A stretch of 64,000 bases of DNA, from contig NZ_CP099490.1 in assembly GCF_023923205.1 (NCBI RefSeq), positions 3,534,001 through 3,598,000 of the forward strand. The letters are read 5' to 3'. This DNA is from Ornithinimicrobium cryptoxanthini. GTDB taxonomy: Bacteria > Actinomycetota > Actinomycetes > Actinomycetales > Dermatophilaceae. The translations under genes were made by a program, and so were the position numbers. Each line of letters opens with the position of its first letter. Position 1 is the stretch's first letter. Under the pieces are notes generated by a model. The model saw only the letters and a program-made list of their open reading frames with translations, was not told where the DNA came from and did no database searches. Positions 25,301-34,117 of this stretch are shown here, piece after piece.

Positions 25301-27501
25301 CTTGATGCCCCTCCTCGTGTCGCCCTGATTGTGCGCAGCCGCCGCTCGATGGTGGCGACGACGCGCCGGGAGTTCCCCTGGTCGTGGTGGGTGAAGACTG
25401 TGGCGGCCCGCCGGGCGAACAGTGGATCAGGGGTGCATCCCCGGGCCAGGAGCGCGTCGAGCTCGTCGAGAGTGCCGTCCACCGTCGTGACCACGGGGCC
25501 GAAGCCGTCGCGCTCGAAGTCGAACCACGAGGGTGCCGCGTGCCGACTCTCGAACTCCTCGCGGTCGAACCGTGCGTAGATCACCGGTGTGCCGACGTAG
25601 GCGGCGTCGAAGTGGACGGAGGAGTGATCGGTGATGAAGACGTCGCAGCGCCGCACCATGTCCTGCAACGCCATGCCGGTGGCCGCGACGACGGTGATCC
25701 GGTCACCGGCCGTCGCAGCGTCCGTGAGGTGCTCGGCGACGTTGTGGTGAGGGACGAGCACCAGCCGGTAGTCAAAGGCTTCCAGCATGGTCTGCAGGCG
25801 GGCGCTGGTCAGCAGGTCCGTCATGAACCGTTCGTAGGTGGAACCGGCGAACTGGTCCTGGTCCGGGCGGCTCTGTCCGCGGGCGTGGGACCAGAGGTAG
25901 CGCCGCCAGGTCGGCATCATCAGGATGGTGCGGCTGGGCGGCGTGGGTGTGAGGCTGTCGAACCGAGGCATGCCCACCTCCTCGATCTGCGCGTCGTAGC
26001 CGGAGGCTGCGCGCAGCGCCCGGGTCTCGCCGCGGGCGCTGGTGAGAATGACGTCGTATCCCGTGGTGCCACGCTTGACTGCCTCCGGACTGAGATGCAC
26101 GCCGTGCTGGAGGAAGACCTGCAGGGCCCCGATGCGCCAGGCAAGCCGGCGCAGGAACGCCTTGCGCTTCCAGTGCCGGGGAATCATGTGGTGCGTGGAG
26201 TGCGCATTGGCGACGACCGTCGCGTGCAGCATGAGCAGCTGGTGACGTCTCGACGAGTGCGGCACCACGTTGCCCAGCCGTCGCAGCTCGGAGTAGTGAG
26301 GACTGGTGCGGGACAGCACGTAGTAGACGTGCCGCCGGGGGCTGCGGTGCGCGCGCAGGTAGCGGAACAGGTGCATGCCGTTGTCCTGGGCCTCGTCCGC
26401 GCGCTCGCCCAGCAGCCAGACCTCGCGGCCGAGGAAGATGGGTGCGGTGACGAGCTTGAGGAGGCGCAGGGCGCGCATCCGTCGTCCACCCGCACCACCC
26501 AGGATGTAGCCGAGGTCGGCAGCCGTGATCCGCACCCCCCACACCAGTTCCGCGACGGGTCCGCTGCCGTGGCCGATCCACAACCGGGTCTCGCGCCCGT
26601 GGTCCGGCGCGTGCAGGTAGTAGCGCACGGCGCGGGCGCCCGCGGAGGGAGCCGCCAGTCGCACGGTGCGGGCGTTGGCGAGCGATCCGTTGCTAGGCCG
26701 GGCGATCCGGGTCACCCGGTGCGACTCGTCCCGGGAGCTGAGGGAGAGCTCCACCCGGTAGTCGCCGGTGGGGACACCGCTCAGTGGCACCCTGGCGACG
26801 AGCCACTCCCAGCGCCTGGTCCCCGAGGCGTCGATGCGCTCCACGAGCCCGACCGGGTCCGAACCGGTGACCTCCCCCGCGTGCGGCGGCTCGGTCACCG
26901 CCACCCGGAACTGCCAGGGCGGCCGGCTGGCGAAGCGGTGTCCGGCGAGGTTGATCCGCAACGCGATGTCGACGGCACCTGGCTGCGGGTCAAGCCACTC
27001 GACCGTGACCATGGCCGCCTGCAGTGCCAGCGAGCCGAGGTAGTCCGACACTGCGGCGGGCGGATCCGCGAGCTCAGCCAGGACGTGGTCGATGTAGGCG
27101 GTCACCAGCTGGACCGGGGTGGTGCGATGCCACAGCAGCACCGGAACCGGCAGCTGGGAGGTGACGGCCGCGGCGGGGCGCCGTGCGGTGACCAGTGCCG
27201 ACGCACGCTCGTCGAGAAGGTCGGGCGGGTCATGTTCCAGGGCTGTGACGGTGAAGTATGCGGTGGGGACGGCGGCGACGATCGCGGCCAGCGTGGCCCC
27301 GGGGTCGCCAGCATCGGCAAGCCGGAGTCGGTGCACGTCCGGGAACTCCTCGCAGGCCGCCGTCACCTGCTGCGCCAGGTCGGCCGGGTAGGCGACGATC
27401 AGTCGTGGGCGATCGCTCCGCGCGCGAAGACGGTGCAGCCACCGGGGAAGGATGGAAGTGTCGGGGCCCACGAGCAGCACAAGGCACGCATCGTCGGGCA
27501 C
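25297..27501 (-). CDS. CDP-glycerol glycerophosphotransferase family protein
   Basis: 734 residues. N-terminal 330 residues are an unassigned domain, partly glycosyltransferase-like at the start. The C-terminal half is TagF/TagB-like (PF04464): ALQVFLQHGVHLSPEA, YDVILTSARGETRAL, ILMMPTWRRYLW, RCDVFITDHSSVHFDAAYVGTPVIYARFD, and the end FTHHDQGNSRRVV. The HG-x2 and D-H-S-S motifs belong to the catalytic site that polymerises glycerol- or ribitol-phosphate. GTG start with AAGGAGGAAG 8 nt upstream. First gene of the pair with Stealth; together they probably make a phosphate-linked surface polymer. Confidence 0.9.
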   Translation of the reverse strand: MPDDACLVLLVGPDTSILPRWLHRLRARSDRPRLIVAYPADLAQQVTAACEEFPDVHRLRLADAGDPGATLAAIVAAVPTAYFTVTALEHDPPDLLDERASALVTARRPAAAVTSQLPVPVLLWHRTTPVQLVTAYIDHVLAELADPPAAVSDYLGSLALQAAMVTVEWLDPQPGAVDIALRINLAGHRFASRPPWQFRVAVTEPPHAGEVTGSDPVGLVERIDASGTRRWEWLVARVPLSGVPTGDYRVELSLSSRDESHRVTRIARPSNGSLANARTVRLAAPSAGARAVRYYLHAPDHGRETRLWIGHGSGPVAELVWGVRITAADLGYILGGAGGRRMRALRLLKLVTAPIFLGREVWLLGERADEAQDNGMHLFRYLRAHRSPRRHVYYVLSRTSPHYSELRRLGNVVPHSSRRHQLLMLHATVVANAHSTHHMIPRHWKRKAFLRRLAWRIGALQVFLQHGVHLSPEAVKRGTTGYDVILTSARGETRALRAASGYDAQIEEVGMPRFDSLTPTPPSRTILMMPTWRRYLWSHARGQSRPDQDQFAGSTYERFMTDLLTSARLQTMLEAFDYRLVLVPHHNVAEHLTDAATAGDRITVVAATGMALQDMVRRCDVFITDHSSVHFDAAYVGTPVIYARFDREEFESRHAAPSWFDFERDGFGPVVTTVDGTLDELDALLARGCTPDPLFARRAATVFTHHDQGNSRRVVATIERRLRTIRATRGGASR

Positions 27502-27586
27502 CTGTCGCTTCCTCCTTCACGATGTGCTGGAGTAAACGGGAATTATCCCACAGCGAGCCACCGATCCGGGGAGGTCCGTGTGGGTC

Positions 27587-28273
27587 CTAGCCCGTCAGCC
27601 CGGTCTCGTAGGCGGTGATCACCATGTGCACCCGGTCGCGCAGGCCGAGCTTGTGCAGGATCCGCCCGATGTGGGTCTTGACTGTCGCCTCCGCGAGGAA
27701 CAGCTCGGCAGCGATCTCGGTGTTGCTCAGCCCACGCGCTACCGCCATCATGACCTCACGCTCCCGGTCGGTCAGCGGTCCGAGCCGCTCCTTCGCCGCG
27801 TCGGCGCCACCGGCACCGCTGGGCAGGTGCGGGATGACGTGGTCCAGCATGCGCCGGGTCGTGCTCGGCGCCACGACCGCGTCCCCGCCGTGGACGGCCC
27901 GGATCGCGGTCAGCAGCTCGGCCGGCCCGGCGTCCTTGAGCAGGAAGCCGGAGGCCCCGGCCTTGAGCGCGGCAAACGCGTAGTCATCCAGGTCAAAAGT
28001 GGTCAGCACCAGCACCTTGGGCAGCTCGCCGGCCGCCGACAGCCGCCGGGTCGCCTCGACCCCATCCATCCGCGGCATCCGGATGTCCATGAGCACCACG
28101 TCAGGCCGGGCCTGCGGGATGGCCGCCAGCGCGGCGGTCCCGTCACCGGCCTCACCGACGACCGTCATGTCGTCCTGGGCGTCGAGCACCATCCGGAAGC
28201 CGGCTCGCACCAGCTCCTGGTCGTCGACGAGGAACACCCTGATGGGCACGTCTTCGGGACTGCTCTGGCTCAC
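27587..28273 (-). CDS. NarL/FixJ-type response regulator
   Basis: 228 residues. Receiver domain: acidic pair in VFLVDDQELVRAGF, phospho-acceptor Asp in DVVLMDIRMPRMDG, Thr in VLVLTTFDLDDY, Lys in FLLKDAG. C-terminal LuxR helix-turn-helix: LTDREREVMMAVARGLSNTEIAAELFLAEATVKTHIGRIL. It is phosphorylated by the kinase encoded upstream; its GTG overlaps the kinase stop (GTGA). Target genes are unknown. Confidence 0.95.
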   Translation of the reverse strand: MSQSSPEDVPIRVFLVDDQELVRAGFRMVLDAQDDMTVVGEAGDGTAALAAIPQARPDVVLMDIRMPRMDGVEATRRLSAAGELPKVLVLTTFDLDDYAFAALKAGASGFLLKDAGPAELLTAIRAVHGGDAVVAPSTTRRMLDHVIPHLPSGAGGADAAKERLGPLTDREREVMMAVARGLSNTEIAAELFLAEATVKTHIGRILHKLGLRDRVHMVITAYETGLTG

Positions 28274-29613
28274 TCGTGGCTCCTTCGACTGCCGGTCGGC
28301 ACCTCGGCGTCCGGGATCGGGGCGGTCGACTCCTGCTGGCCGGGGGTCTGACTTCCCGGCAGCCGCTCCACCGGCACCGACGCCACCACCTCGAACCCGC
28401 CGGCCGGACGCTCCCCCGCGTGCAGCGTGCCACCGAGCACCTCGACGCGCTCCCGCATGCCGATGATCCCGTTGCCGGAGGGGCCGGTCGTGCCGCGGGC
28501 GACGAAGCCGTCGTCGTCCAGACCGGTCCCGGGGACCACCAGACCCTGGCCGTCATCGGTCACCCGGATCAGCAGCACCGCCGGGGTGCGCAGCACGTCG
28601 ACGACCACGCTGGCTCGCGGCCCGGCGTGCTTGAGCACGTTGGTCAGCGACTCCTGCACGACGCGGTAGGCCGCCAGGTCCAGGTCACGGGGCAGGTGGT
28701 CCACCTCGCCGCGCACGGCCAGGGTGACCGGCACGCCGGAGTCACGGATCCGCTGCACCAGGTCCTCGACATCGGCCACCCCGTGGGCCGGCGCGAACTC
28801 GGCCGCGTCGCTGTCCCGCAGCACCCCGACCAGCCGCCGGGTGTCGGTCAGCGCCTCGCGGGCCGTGGCGGCCAGGGTCTCCAGGGTCTGCGCGGCGCGC
28901 TCGAGGACCTGGGGGTCTGCCCCGGTGCCGCGGGCAAGTGCCACGCGCGCGGCATACGCCCCTCCGTCGGCCTGCACGACCACGACGGACAGGGAGTGCG
29001 CGACGATGTCGTGCATCTCGCGCGCGATCGCCGCGCGCTCTCCCTGCGCGACGAGAGCCGAGCGTTGCGCCTGGTCACGGGCGAGCGCCTCGTTCTGCTC
29101 GCGCAGCCGGGCCAGGACCGCCCGCCGCCGCCGGACCGCGTCGCCGAGCACCCACGCGACGCCCACCGACATCCACATGAACAGCACGATCGGCACGATC
29201 TGGAAGAGCACGCTCCCCGCGGGGGCATAGAGGCCGTCGGCGAGGACCCAGTCCAACCCACCGAGCAACCCACCCACCAGAGCGGCGATGAGCACGGCAC
29301 GGGACTGCCACCGCTCCTCGGCATAGGCGGCCACCGCATAGACGATGGCGAGCACCGCGACGTTGGACAACATCGGGGTGCCCATCACGATCAGCTGCAG
29401 CAGACAGGCGGCCGCGATCACCAGCGCGGCGAGAAAAGGCTGGGTCCGTCGCCATGCCAGTGGCAGCACCTGCGCCGTGGTCAGCAGGAACCCCAGGGTC
29501 CCGGAGCTGCCGGCAAACACCGGGAAGATCAGCCAGGCGAGCACGGCGAGGACCAGGTCCACCTGGAACGGCGACCGCTGCATCCACGCGCGGACGCGCC
29601 TGACGAACTCCAT
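28270..29613 (-). CDS. Sensor histidine kinase, HisKA_3 (DesK/NarX-like)
   Basis: 447 residues from MEFVRRVRAWMQRSPF. Five or six membrane helices in the first 170 residues with hardly any external loops, so it may sense membrane state or bound stimulus. A linker coiled coil leads to the dimerisation helix REMHDIVAHSLSVVVVQADGG with the phospho-acceptor His. The ATPase domain has VVQESLTNVLKHAG (N box), VTDDGQGL and GNGIIGMRERVEVLGG (G boxes). Start at 29613 is chosen since TACGCT lies 7 nt upstream (leaderless); an in-frame start at 29640 is less likely. Confidence 0.93.
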   Translation of the reverse strand: MEFVRRVRAWMQRSPFQVDLVLAVLAWLIFPVFAGSSGTLGFLLTTAQVLPLAWRRTQPFLAALVIAAACLLQLIVMGTPMLSNVAVLAIVYAVAAYAEERWQSRAVLIAALVGGLLGGLDWVLADGLYAPAGSVLFQIVPIVLFMWMSVGVAWVLGDAVRRRRAVLARLREQNEALARDQAQRSALVAQGERAAIAREMHDIVAHSLSVVVVQADGGAYAARVALARGTGADPQVLERAAQTLETLAATAREALTDTRRLVGVLRDSDAAEFAPAHGVADVEDLVQRIRDSGVPVTLAVRGEVDHLPRDLDLAAYRVVQESLTNVLKHAGPRASVVVDVLRTPAVLLIRVTDDGQGLVVPGTGLDDDGFVARGTTGPSGNGIIGMRERVEVLGGTLHAGERPAGGFEVVASVPVERLPGSQTPGQQESTAPIPDAEVPTGSRRSHE

Positions 29614-29620
29614 GCCACTG

Positions 29621-29626
29621 AGCGTA
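29621..29626 (-). promoter_or_regulatory. -10 element for leaderless kinase/regulator operon
   Basis: Minus strand TACGCT, 7 nt, then the kinase ATG at 29613. Confidence 0.4.
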
Positions 29627-29757
29627 TGCCGGGTGCCCACCTCCCCGCGTCAGCCGCCGGTCGGATCGTGGGCCGGGTTGGATGAGACCGCGGTCGTAGT
29701 CACCCGTGCTGCAGTCGGCTGTCAGCGGCGAGGCACCCGGCTGTCAGTGGCGAGCGG

Positions 29758-29763
29758 CAGACT
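29758..29763 (+). promoter_or_regulatory. -10-like element of the HTH_42 gene
   Basis: CAGACT, 6 nt, ATG at 29770; weak but at the leaderless distance. Confidence 0.3.
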
Positions 29764-29769
29764 GGTGGC

Positions 29770-30960
29770 ATGGCGAAGCGACGGGTCACGCAGGTCGAGC
29801 GCCGGGCACGGCTCGGGCGGCGGCACGCGCTGGCTGCACAGCACCGGGTCGGCACGCCCGAGGCGGCGACGGCGGCGATGACCGTCCTGCACGCGACCGA
29901 GGCGCCATCGGTCTATCTGTCGGTCGCGGCGCGCACCGAGGGCGTCACGGTGGCCGACGTCGACCGCGCGCTCTATGACGACCGGTCGCTGGTCAAGCAG
30001 CTGGCCATGCGGCGCACGCTCTTTGTCTTCCCCCGCGACCTGCTGCCCGGCGCCTGGGGTGCACCGTCGGCACGGGTGGCCGACGTCGAGCGCCGCAAGC
30101 TCGTCCGCAACGTCGTCGACGACGGGCGCGCCGCAGATGGACAGGCGTGGCTCGACCAGGTCGGTGAGGAGGTCGAGCGGCTCCTGGCGGCCGAGGGCGC
30201 CCTCTCGGCACGGCAGGTCCGCGAGGCGCTGCCGGCGCTCGACGGAAAGGTCACGGTGTCTGCCACCTCCCCGTGGGGTGGGCCGGTGCCGCTGGCTCCG
30301 CGCGTGCTGACCCTGCTCGGCGCCTCCGGTCGCATCACGCGCGGGCGCAATGCGGGGCACTGGCGGGTCAACCGGCCGGCCTGGACCCTGATGAGCTCCT
30401 GGCTGGGTGCGGTGCCTGATCCGTTGTCCGCGCGAGAGGGATACGCCGAGCTGGTCGGTCGGTGGCTGCGCACCTTCGGGCCCGGCACCGAGGCGGACCT
30501 GGTGTGGTGGCTGGGGTCGACGAAGACGGCCGTGCGGCTGGCCCTGGCCGATGTGGACGCAGTGGAGGTGGGTCTTGAGGGGGGCAGCACCGGGTGGCTG
30601 CTCCCGGACGACCTGGAGCCCGAGCCCGAGCTCGCGCCCTGGGCGGCGCTGCTGCCCACCCTCGACCCGACCACGATGGGGTGGCGGGACCGGGACTTCT
30701 ATCTCGACCCGAGCCACACGGCATACCTCTTCGACAGCAACGGCAACGGCGGCACGACCATCTGGTGGGACGGGCGGATCGTGGGGTGCTGGGTGCAGGA
30801 TCCGGGCGGCGTCGTGGTGCCGGTCCTGCGCGAGGACATCGGCGCCGAGGGCGCGGCTGCGGTGGCGGTCGAGGCCGAGCGGCTGACCGCGTGGCTGGGC
30901 GGGGAGGTGATCGGCAGCGTCTATGCCTCGGCCCAGATGAAGCAGGCGCGCCTGCCCTGA
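29770..30960 (+). CDS. Winged-helix DNA-binding protein, AlkZ/YcaQ-like (HTH_42)
   Basis: 396 residues. Matches the PF06224 family of winged-helix glycosylase-like proteins: an N-terminal VLHATEAPSVYLSVAARTEG, then VDRALYDDRSLVKQLAMRRTLFVFPRDLLP, and a later EGYAELVGRWLRTFGPGTEADLVWWLG. The true crosslink-repair enzymes AlkZ and YcaQ carry a catalytic Gln-x-Gln or Gln-x-Asp. In the corresponding VYLSVAAR strand no Gln is seen, so glycosylase activity is doubtful. Probably DNA-binding; role unknown. Converges with hutI. Confidence 0.82.
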   Translation: MAKRRVTQVERRARLGRRHALAAQHRVGTPEAATAAMTVLHATEAPSVYLSVAARTEGVTVADVDRALYDDRSLVKQLAMRRTLFVFPRDLLPGAWGAPSARVADVERRKLVRNVVDDGRAADGQAWLDQVGEEVERLLAAEGALSARQVREALPALDGKVTVSATSPWGGPVPLAPRVLTLLGASGRITRGRNAGHWRVNRPAWTLMSSWLGAVPDPLSAREGYAELVGRWLRTFGPGTEADLVWWLGSTKTAVRLALADVDAVEVGLEGGSTGWLLPDDLEPEPELAPWAALLPTLDPTTMGWRDRDFYLDPSHTAYLFDSNGNGGTTIWWDGRIVGCWVQDPGGVVVPVLREDIGAEGAAAVAVEAERLTAWLGGEVIGSVYASAQMKQARLP

Positions 30961-30981
30961 CTGCCGTCGACGCGGCGGCAG
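30961..30981. terminator. Short hairpin between convergent HTH_42 gene and hutI
   Basis: CTGCCG and CGGCAG arms right after the stop codon, no T-run. It could serve both converging genes; weak evidence. Confidence 0.3.
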
Positions 30982-31004
30982 GGGCCGCTGGCGCGACGGC
31001 GCGC

Positions 31005-32192
31005 TCAGACCTGGAGCGTCTTCACGATCGGCACGCCGACGCGATAGGGGATGTGCAGATAGCTGGGCGCGCTGACGACGGCCAGGTCTGCCCGGGCACC
31101 GACCTGCACCACGCCGATGTCGGTGCGCTGCAGTGACCGGGCGGCCACCACGGTCGCGGCCCGCACCGCCTCGGCCGGCGTCATCCCCATCTCCCGCACC
31201 GCGAGCGCGATCATCAGCGGCATCGAGGAGGAGTTGCAGGTGCCCGGGTTGCAGTCCGTGGCGATCGCGACCGACACGCCCGCGTCGATGAGCCGGCGCG
31301 CATCGGGATAGGGCGAGCGAGTCGAGAACTCGACGCCGGGCAGCAGCGTGGCCACCGTCGGCGATCCTGCGAGGGCGTCGATGTCCGTGTCGGACAGGAA
31401 GGTGCAGTGGTCGACGCTGGCGGCGCCGAGCTCGACGGCGAGCTGCACGCCCGGCCCGGGGCCGAGCTGGTTGCCGTGCACGCGCAGCCCCAGCCCGGCG
31501 TCCGCCCCCGCGGTGAGGATGAGCCGTGCCTCCTCGCCGTCGAAGGCGTGCGGGCTGTGGGGCTCGCAGAAGACGTCCACCCACCGGGCATAGGGCGCGG
31601 CGGCGTCCATCATCGGGCCGGCGACCAGGTCGACATAGCCAGCGCGGTCGTCGCGGTAGTCCGGCGGCACGACGTGGGCGCCGAGGAAGGTGGTCTCCTC
31701 GGTGACCTCGCGGGCCAGACGCAGATGGCGGACCTCTTCCTCAAGGTCCAGCCCGTAGCCGCTCTTGATCTCGACGGTCGTGGTGCCCTGCGAGTGCATC
31801 TCGTCGATCCGGGCGGTGAGCAGCGCCCGCAGCTCCCCGTCGGTGGCGAACCCGGTGGCCTCGACGGTGGTGAGGATCCCGCCGCCGTCATATCTCTGCC
31901 CCATCATCCGGGCGGCGAACTCGGCTGACCGGTCCCCGGCATACACCAGGTGCGAGTGGCTGTCGACAAAGCCGGGCAGCACCGCCTGCCCGCCGAGGTC
32001 GAAGGACCAGTCAGCCTCGGGGGCGTCGCTGGCCGCACCGATCCACAGGACGGAGGTGGGCGCGTCTTCATGGGTGGACCCCACGACGACGGCGGCATCA
32101 CGCACGATGCCCAGGCCGTCGTTCTGGTCGGCGCCGTCCAGGGTGTGGTCGCAGGTGATGAGCTCGCTGATGCCCGTGATGAGGATGGCCAT
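31005..32192 (-). CDS. hutI: Imidazolonepropionase
   Basis: 395 residues. Amidohydrolase fold: metal-binding HxH in [27 protein letters not shown]-type substrate loop as [18 protein letters not shown], metal His in [10 protein letters not shown], and catalytic [18 protein letters not shown] near the end, all HutI signatures. It opens 4-imidazolone-5-propanoate to N-formimidoyl-L-glutamate, the third step of histidine breakdown, in the cytoplasm. It starts 3 nt after hutF; GGGGAG of its ribosome site sits inside the hutF end. Last gene of the minus-strand hut operon. Confidence 0.96.
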   Translation of the reverse strand: MAILITGISELITCDHTLDGADQNDGLGIVRDAAVVVGSTHEDAPTSVLWIGAASDAPEADWSFDLGGQAVLPGFVDSHSHLVYAGDRSAEFAARMMGQRYDGGGILTTVEATGFATDGELRALLTARIDEMHSQGTTTVEIKSGYGLDLEEEVRHLRLAREVTEETTFLGAHVVPPDYRDDRAGYVDLVAGPMMDAAAPYARWVDVFCEPHSPHAFDGEEARLILTAGADAGLGLRVHGNQLGPGPGVQLAVELGAASVDHCTFLSDTDIDALAGSPTVATLLPGVEFSTRSPYPDARRLIDAGVSVAIATDCNPGTCNSSSMPLMIALAVREMGMTPAEAVRAATVVAARSLQRTDIGVVQVGARADLAVVSAPSYLHIPYRVGVPIVKTLQV

Positions 32193-32195
32193 GAC

Positions 32196-33596
32196 TCAGT
32201 CTCCCCTACGAACACCTGCGGGGGGAAGCCTGTCCCACAACGGATTTAGGGCCGCAGCCAGCTGCGCTCCCAGGCGCGAGCTGGTCTCCAGCCGGTGCCG
32301 GCCCTCACAGACGATCTCGTGCCCGTCGACGACGACCGTGTCGACGTCGGCGGCAGTGGCGGACAACAGGATCTGGGCCGGGTGGCTGCCGGCAGTGCGG
32401 GGGGTGTCCAGGCGCACCGCGACCAGGTCGGCGCGGGCGCCGAGCTCGAGGCGTCCGGCGTCCGGCCACCCGATGGTCTCGTGTGCGGTTGCGGCCGCCA
32501 GGAGCTGCTCGGGACTGAACCGTCCGCGCTGCAGGGTGTCGAGCCGCTCGTGCATCTCCAGCGCTCGGGCCTCCTCGATCAGGTCGATCACGGCGTGCTG
32601 GTCCGAGCCGAGGGAGAGCCGCACGCCGGCGTCGGCCAGCGCCCGGGCGGGGCCGATGCCGTCGGCGAGGTCGCGCTCGGTCGTCGGGCAGAAGCAGGCG
32701 GTGGCATGGGCGCCGCCGAGCAGACCGATGTCGGTCTCGGTGAGGTGGGTGGCGTGGACGGCGGTCAGGTTCGGGCCCAGCACGCCCTCCTGCGCCAGCA
32801 GCTGGGTCGGCGTCAGGCCGTAGGCCGCCAGGGCGGCCTCGTTCTCCGCCGGCTGTTCCGAGAGGTGGATGTGGAGCGGATCCACCCCGTCGGCGACTCC
32901 GCAGCCGGGCACCAGCGCGAGCTGGTCACGAGGCACCGCCCGGACCGAGTGGATGGCACCGCCGAGCCGCAGGTGCTCCGGGCCACCGGCCGTGTGGTCG
33001 GCCAGCCCGGAGACCCGCTGCGCCCAGGCGGCCACGTCGGCGTCGCCGAAGCGCAGCTGGGGGCCCTCGAGCGGCAGGTGACCGTCGGCGGTGAGGCCAC
33101 CGGACAGATAGCAGGTGTCCAGCAGCGTCAGCCTGATCCCGGCGTCGCGCGCGGCCTCGACGAGCGCCAGCCCCATCGCGTTGGGGTCGTCATAGGGGGT
33201 GCCGCCGGGGCCGTGGTGCAGGTAGTGGAACTCCCCGACCGCGGTGATCCCGGCCAGGGCCATCTCGGCATAGGTCACCCGGGCGAGCTGCAGATAGCTG
33301 TCGGGGTCGAGCCGGTTCGCCACGGCATACATCCCCTCCCGCCAGGTCCAGAAGGTGCCGCCGCCGTGGTGGGTGCGCCCGCGCAGCGCGCGATGGAAGG
33401 CGTGACTGTGGCAGTTGGCCAGGCCGGGCAGCACCACCCCGGGCAGTCGCTCTGCGCCGTCGGAGGCGGCCTGCGCGGCCGGGACGCCGGCGCTCACCGC
33501 GGAGAACCGTCCGTCGGTGACGACGAAGAGCACGTCGCGAGCCAGGCCGTCCGGCAGCTGCGCCCACTCGGCGTGCCACCGCCGCTCGCCCGTCAT
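32196..33596 (-). CDS. hutF: Formimidoylglutamate deiminase
   Basis: 466 residues. Amidohydrolase superfamily: metal HxH in LANCHSHAFHRALRGRTH, TFWTWREGMYAVANRL, VGEFHYLHH, LHIHLSEQPAENEAA, VHATHLTETDI and LSLGSDQHAVIDL. It converts N-formimidoyl-glutamate to N-formyl-glutamate plus ammonia, the HutF-HutG branch. The ATG at 33596 overlaps the kinase stop (ATGA) and GGGGAG is adjacent; an ATG at 33608 exists in frame. The first codons lie beside the 32-bp-phased repeat. Confidence 0.95.
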   Translation of the reverse strand: MTGERRWHAEWAQLPDGLARDVLFVVTDGRFSAVSAGVPAAQAASDGAERLPGVVLPGLANCHSHAFHRALRGRTHHGGGTFWTWREGMYAVANRLDPDSYLQLARVTYAEMALAGITAVGEFHYLHHGPGGTPYDDPNAMGLALVEAARDAGIRLTLLDTCYLSGGLTADGHLPLEGPQLRFGDADVAAWAQRVSGLADHTAGGPEHLRLGGAIHSVRAVPRDQLALVPGCGVADGVDPLHIHLSEQPAENEAALAAYGLTPTQLLAQEGVLGPNLTAVHATHLTETDIGLLGGAHATACFCPTTERDLADGIGPARALADAGVRLSLGSDQHAVIDLIEEARALEMHERLDTLQRGRFSPEQLLAAATAHETIGWPDAGRLELGARADLVAVRLDTPRTAGSHPAQILLSATAADVDTVVVDGHEIVCEGRHRLETSSRLGAQLAAALNPLWDRLPPAGVRRGD

Positions 33597-34117
33597 CTCC
33601 CCACCCATTTTCGTAGCGGTTTCGCTGCTCCGGCCCGCATTTTCGTAGTGGTTCTGCTGCTCTCCAGCACCTGCTCGAGGGTCCGGTCGACAGACCCTGT
33701 CGTCACGATCTCGTGGTCGGCGACGCTCCGCAGCAGCGGCTCCACCTCGGCCAGGTCGGCCAGCACCTGCGCCTCCTGCTCCGGCGTCTTGCCGAAGTCG
33801 TTGGTGTCCCGGTCCCGCAGCCGCTGCCGGATCACCTCGGCCGGGGCGCTGAGCAGCACCGTGAGGTCGAAGTCGTCGCGGAAGGCCACCTGGTTGCGGG
33901 CGCACCCGGCGACGAAAAGGAGCTCCTCGGGACCGTCCAGCAGCGCCCGCACCCGGTCCTCCAGCCACAGCACCTCGCCGGGCTGACCGATGCTCTCGGT
34001 GGTGTAACCGTCGTCGGTGTCGACCGCTGCATATCCACGCTGCCGCAGCAGGCCGACCAGGGTCGACTTGCCGACCGCGGACATCCCGGTGAGAAGGATG
34101 CGGAGTCGCCGGGTCAC
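33593..34117 (-). CDS. Small P-loop kinase in the hut operon
   Basis: 174 residues. Walker A GMSAVGKSTL at residues 11-20, then TDDGYTT, and a GCARNQ/LRDRDTNDFGKT lid-like region, as in shikimate/gluconate or nucleotide kinase-like P-loop proteins. I cannot name the substrate. It is locked between the M20 amidohydrolase (GTGA overlap) and hutF (ATGA overlap), so it is made together with histidine-degradation enzymes. The last 20 residues (from SSRTTTKM on) are encoded by the 32-bp-phased repeat, so the original C-terminus was probably extended by repeat insertion. Confidence 0.8.
   Translation of the reverse strand: MTRRLRILLTGMSAVGKSTLVGLLRQRGYAAVDTDDGYTTESIGQPGEVLWLEDRVRALLDGPEELLFVAGCARNQVAFRDDFDLTVLLSAPAEVIRQRLRDRDTNDFGKTPEQEAQVLADLAEVEPLLRSVADHEIVTTGSVDRTLEQVLESSRTTTKMRAGAAKPLRKWVGR
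33613..33652 (-). repeat. 32-bp-phased repeat, 2 copies, hut locus A
   Basis: On the minus strand ACCACTACGAAAATG (starting 33652) and ACCGCTACGAAAATG (starting 33620) begin exactly 32 bp apart. The same motif recurs with the same phase at 41535-41606. It overlaps the end of the kinase gene and abuts hutF. Confidence 0.85.

Noticed and set aside
25384..27618. 744-residue plus-strand frame
   Set aside because: Antisense to the CDP-glycerol transferase, which has catalytic motifs.
29770..30960. Active interstrand-crosslink glycosylase
   Set aside because: The Gln-based catalytic motif of AlkZ/YcaQ is not visible; only the fold family is called.
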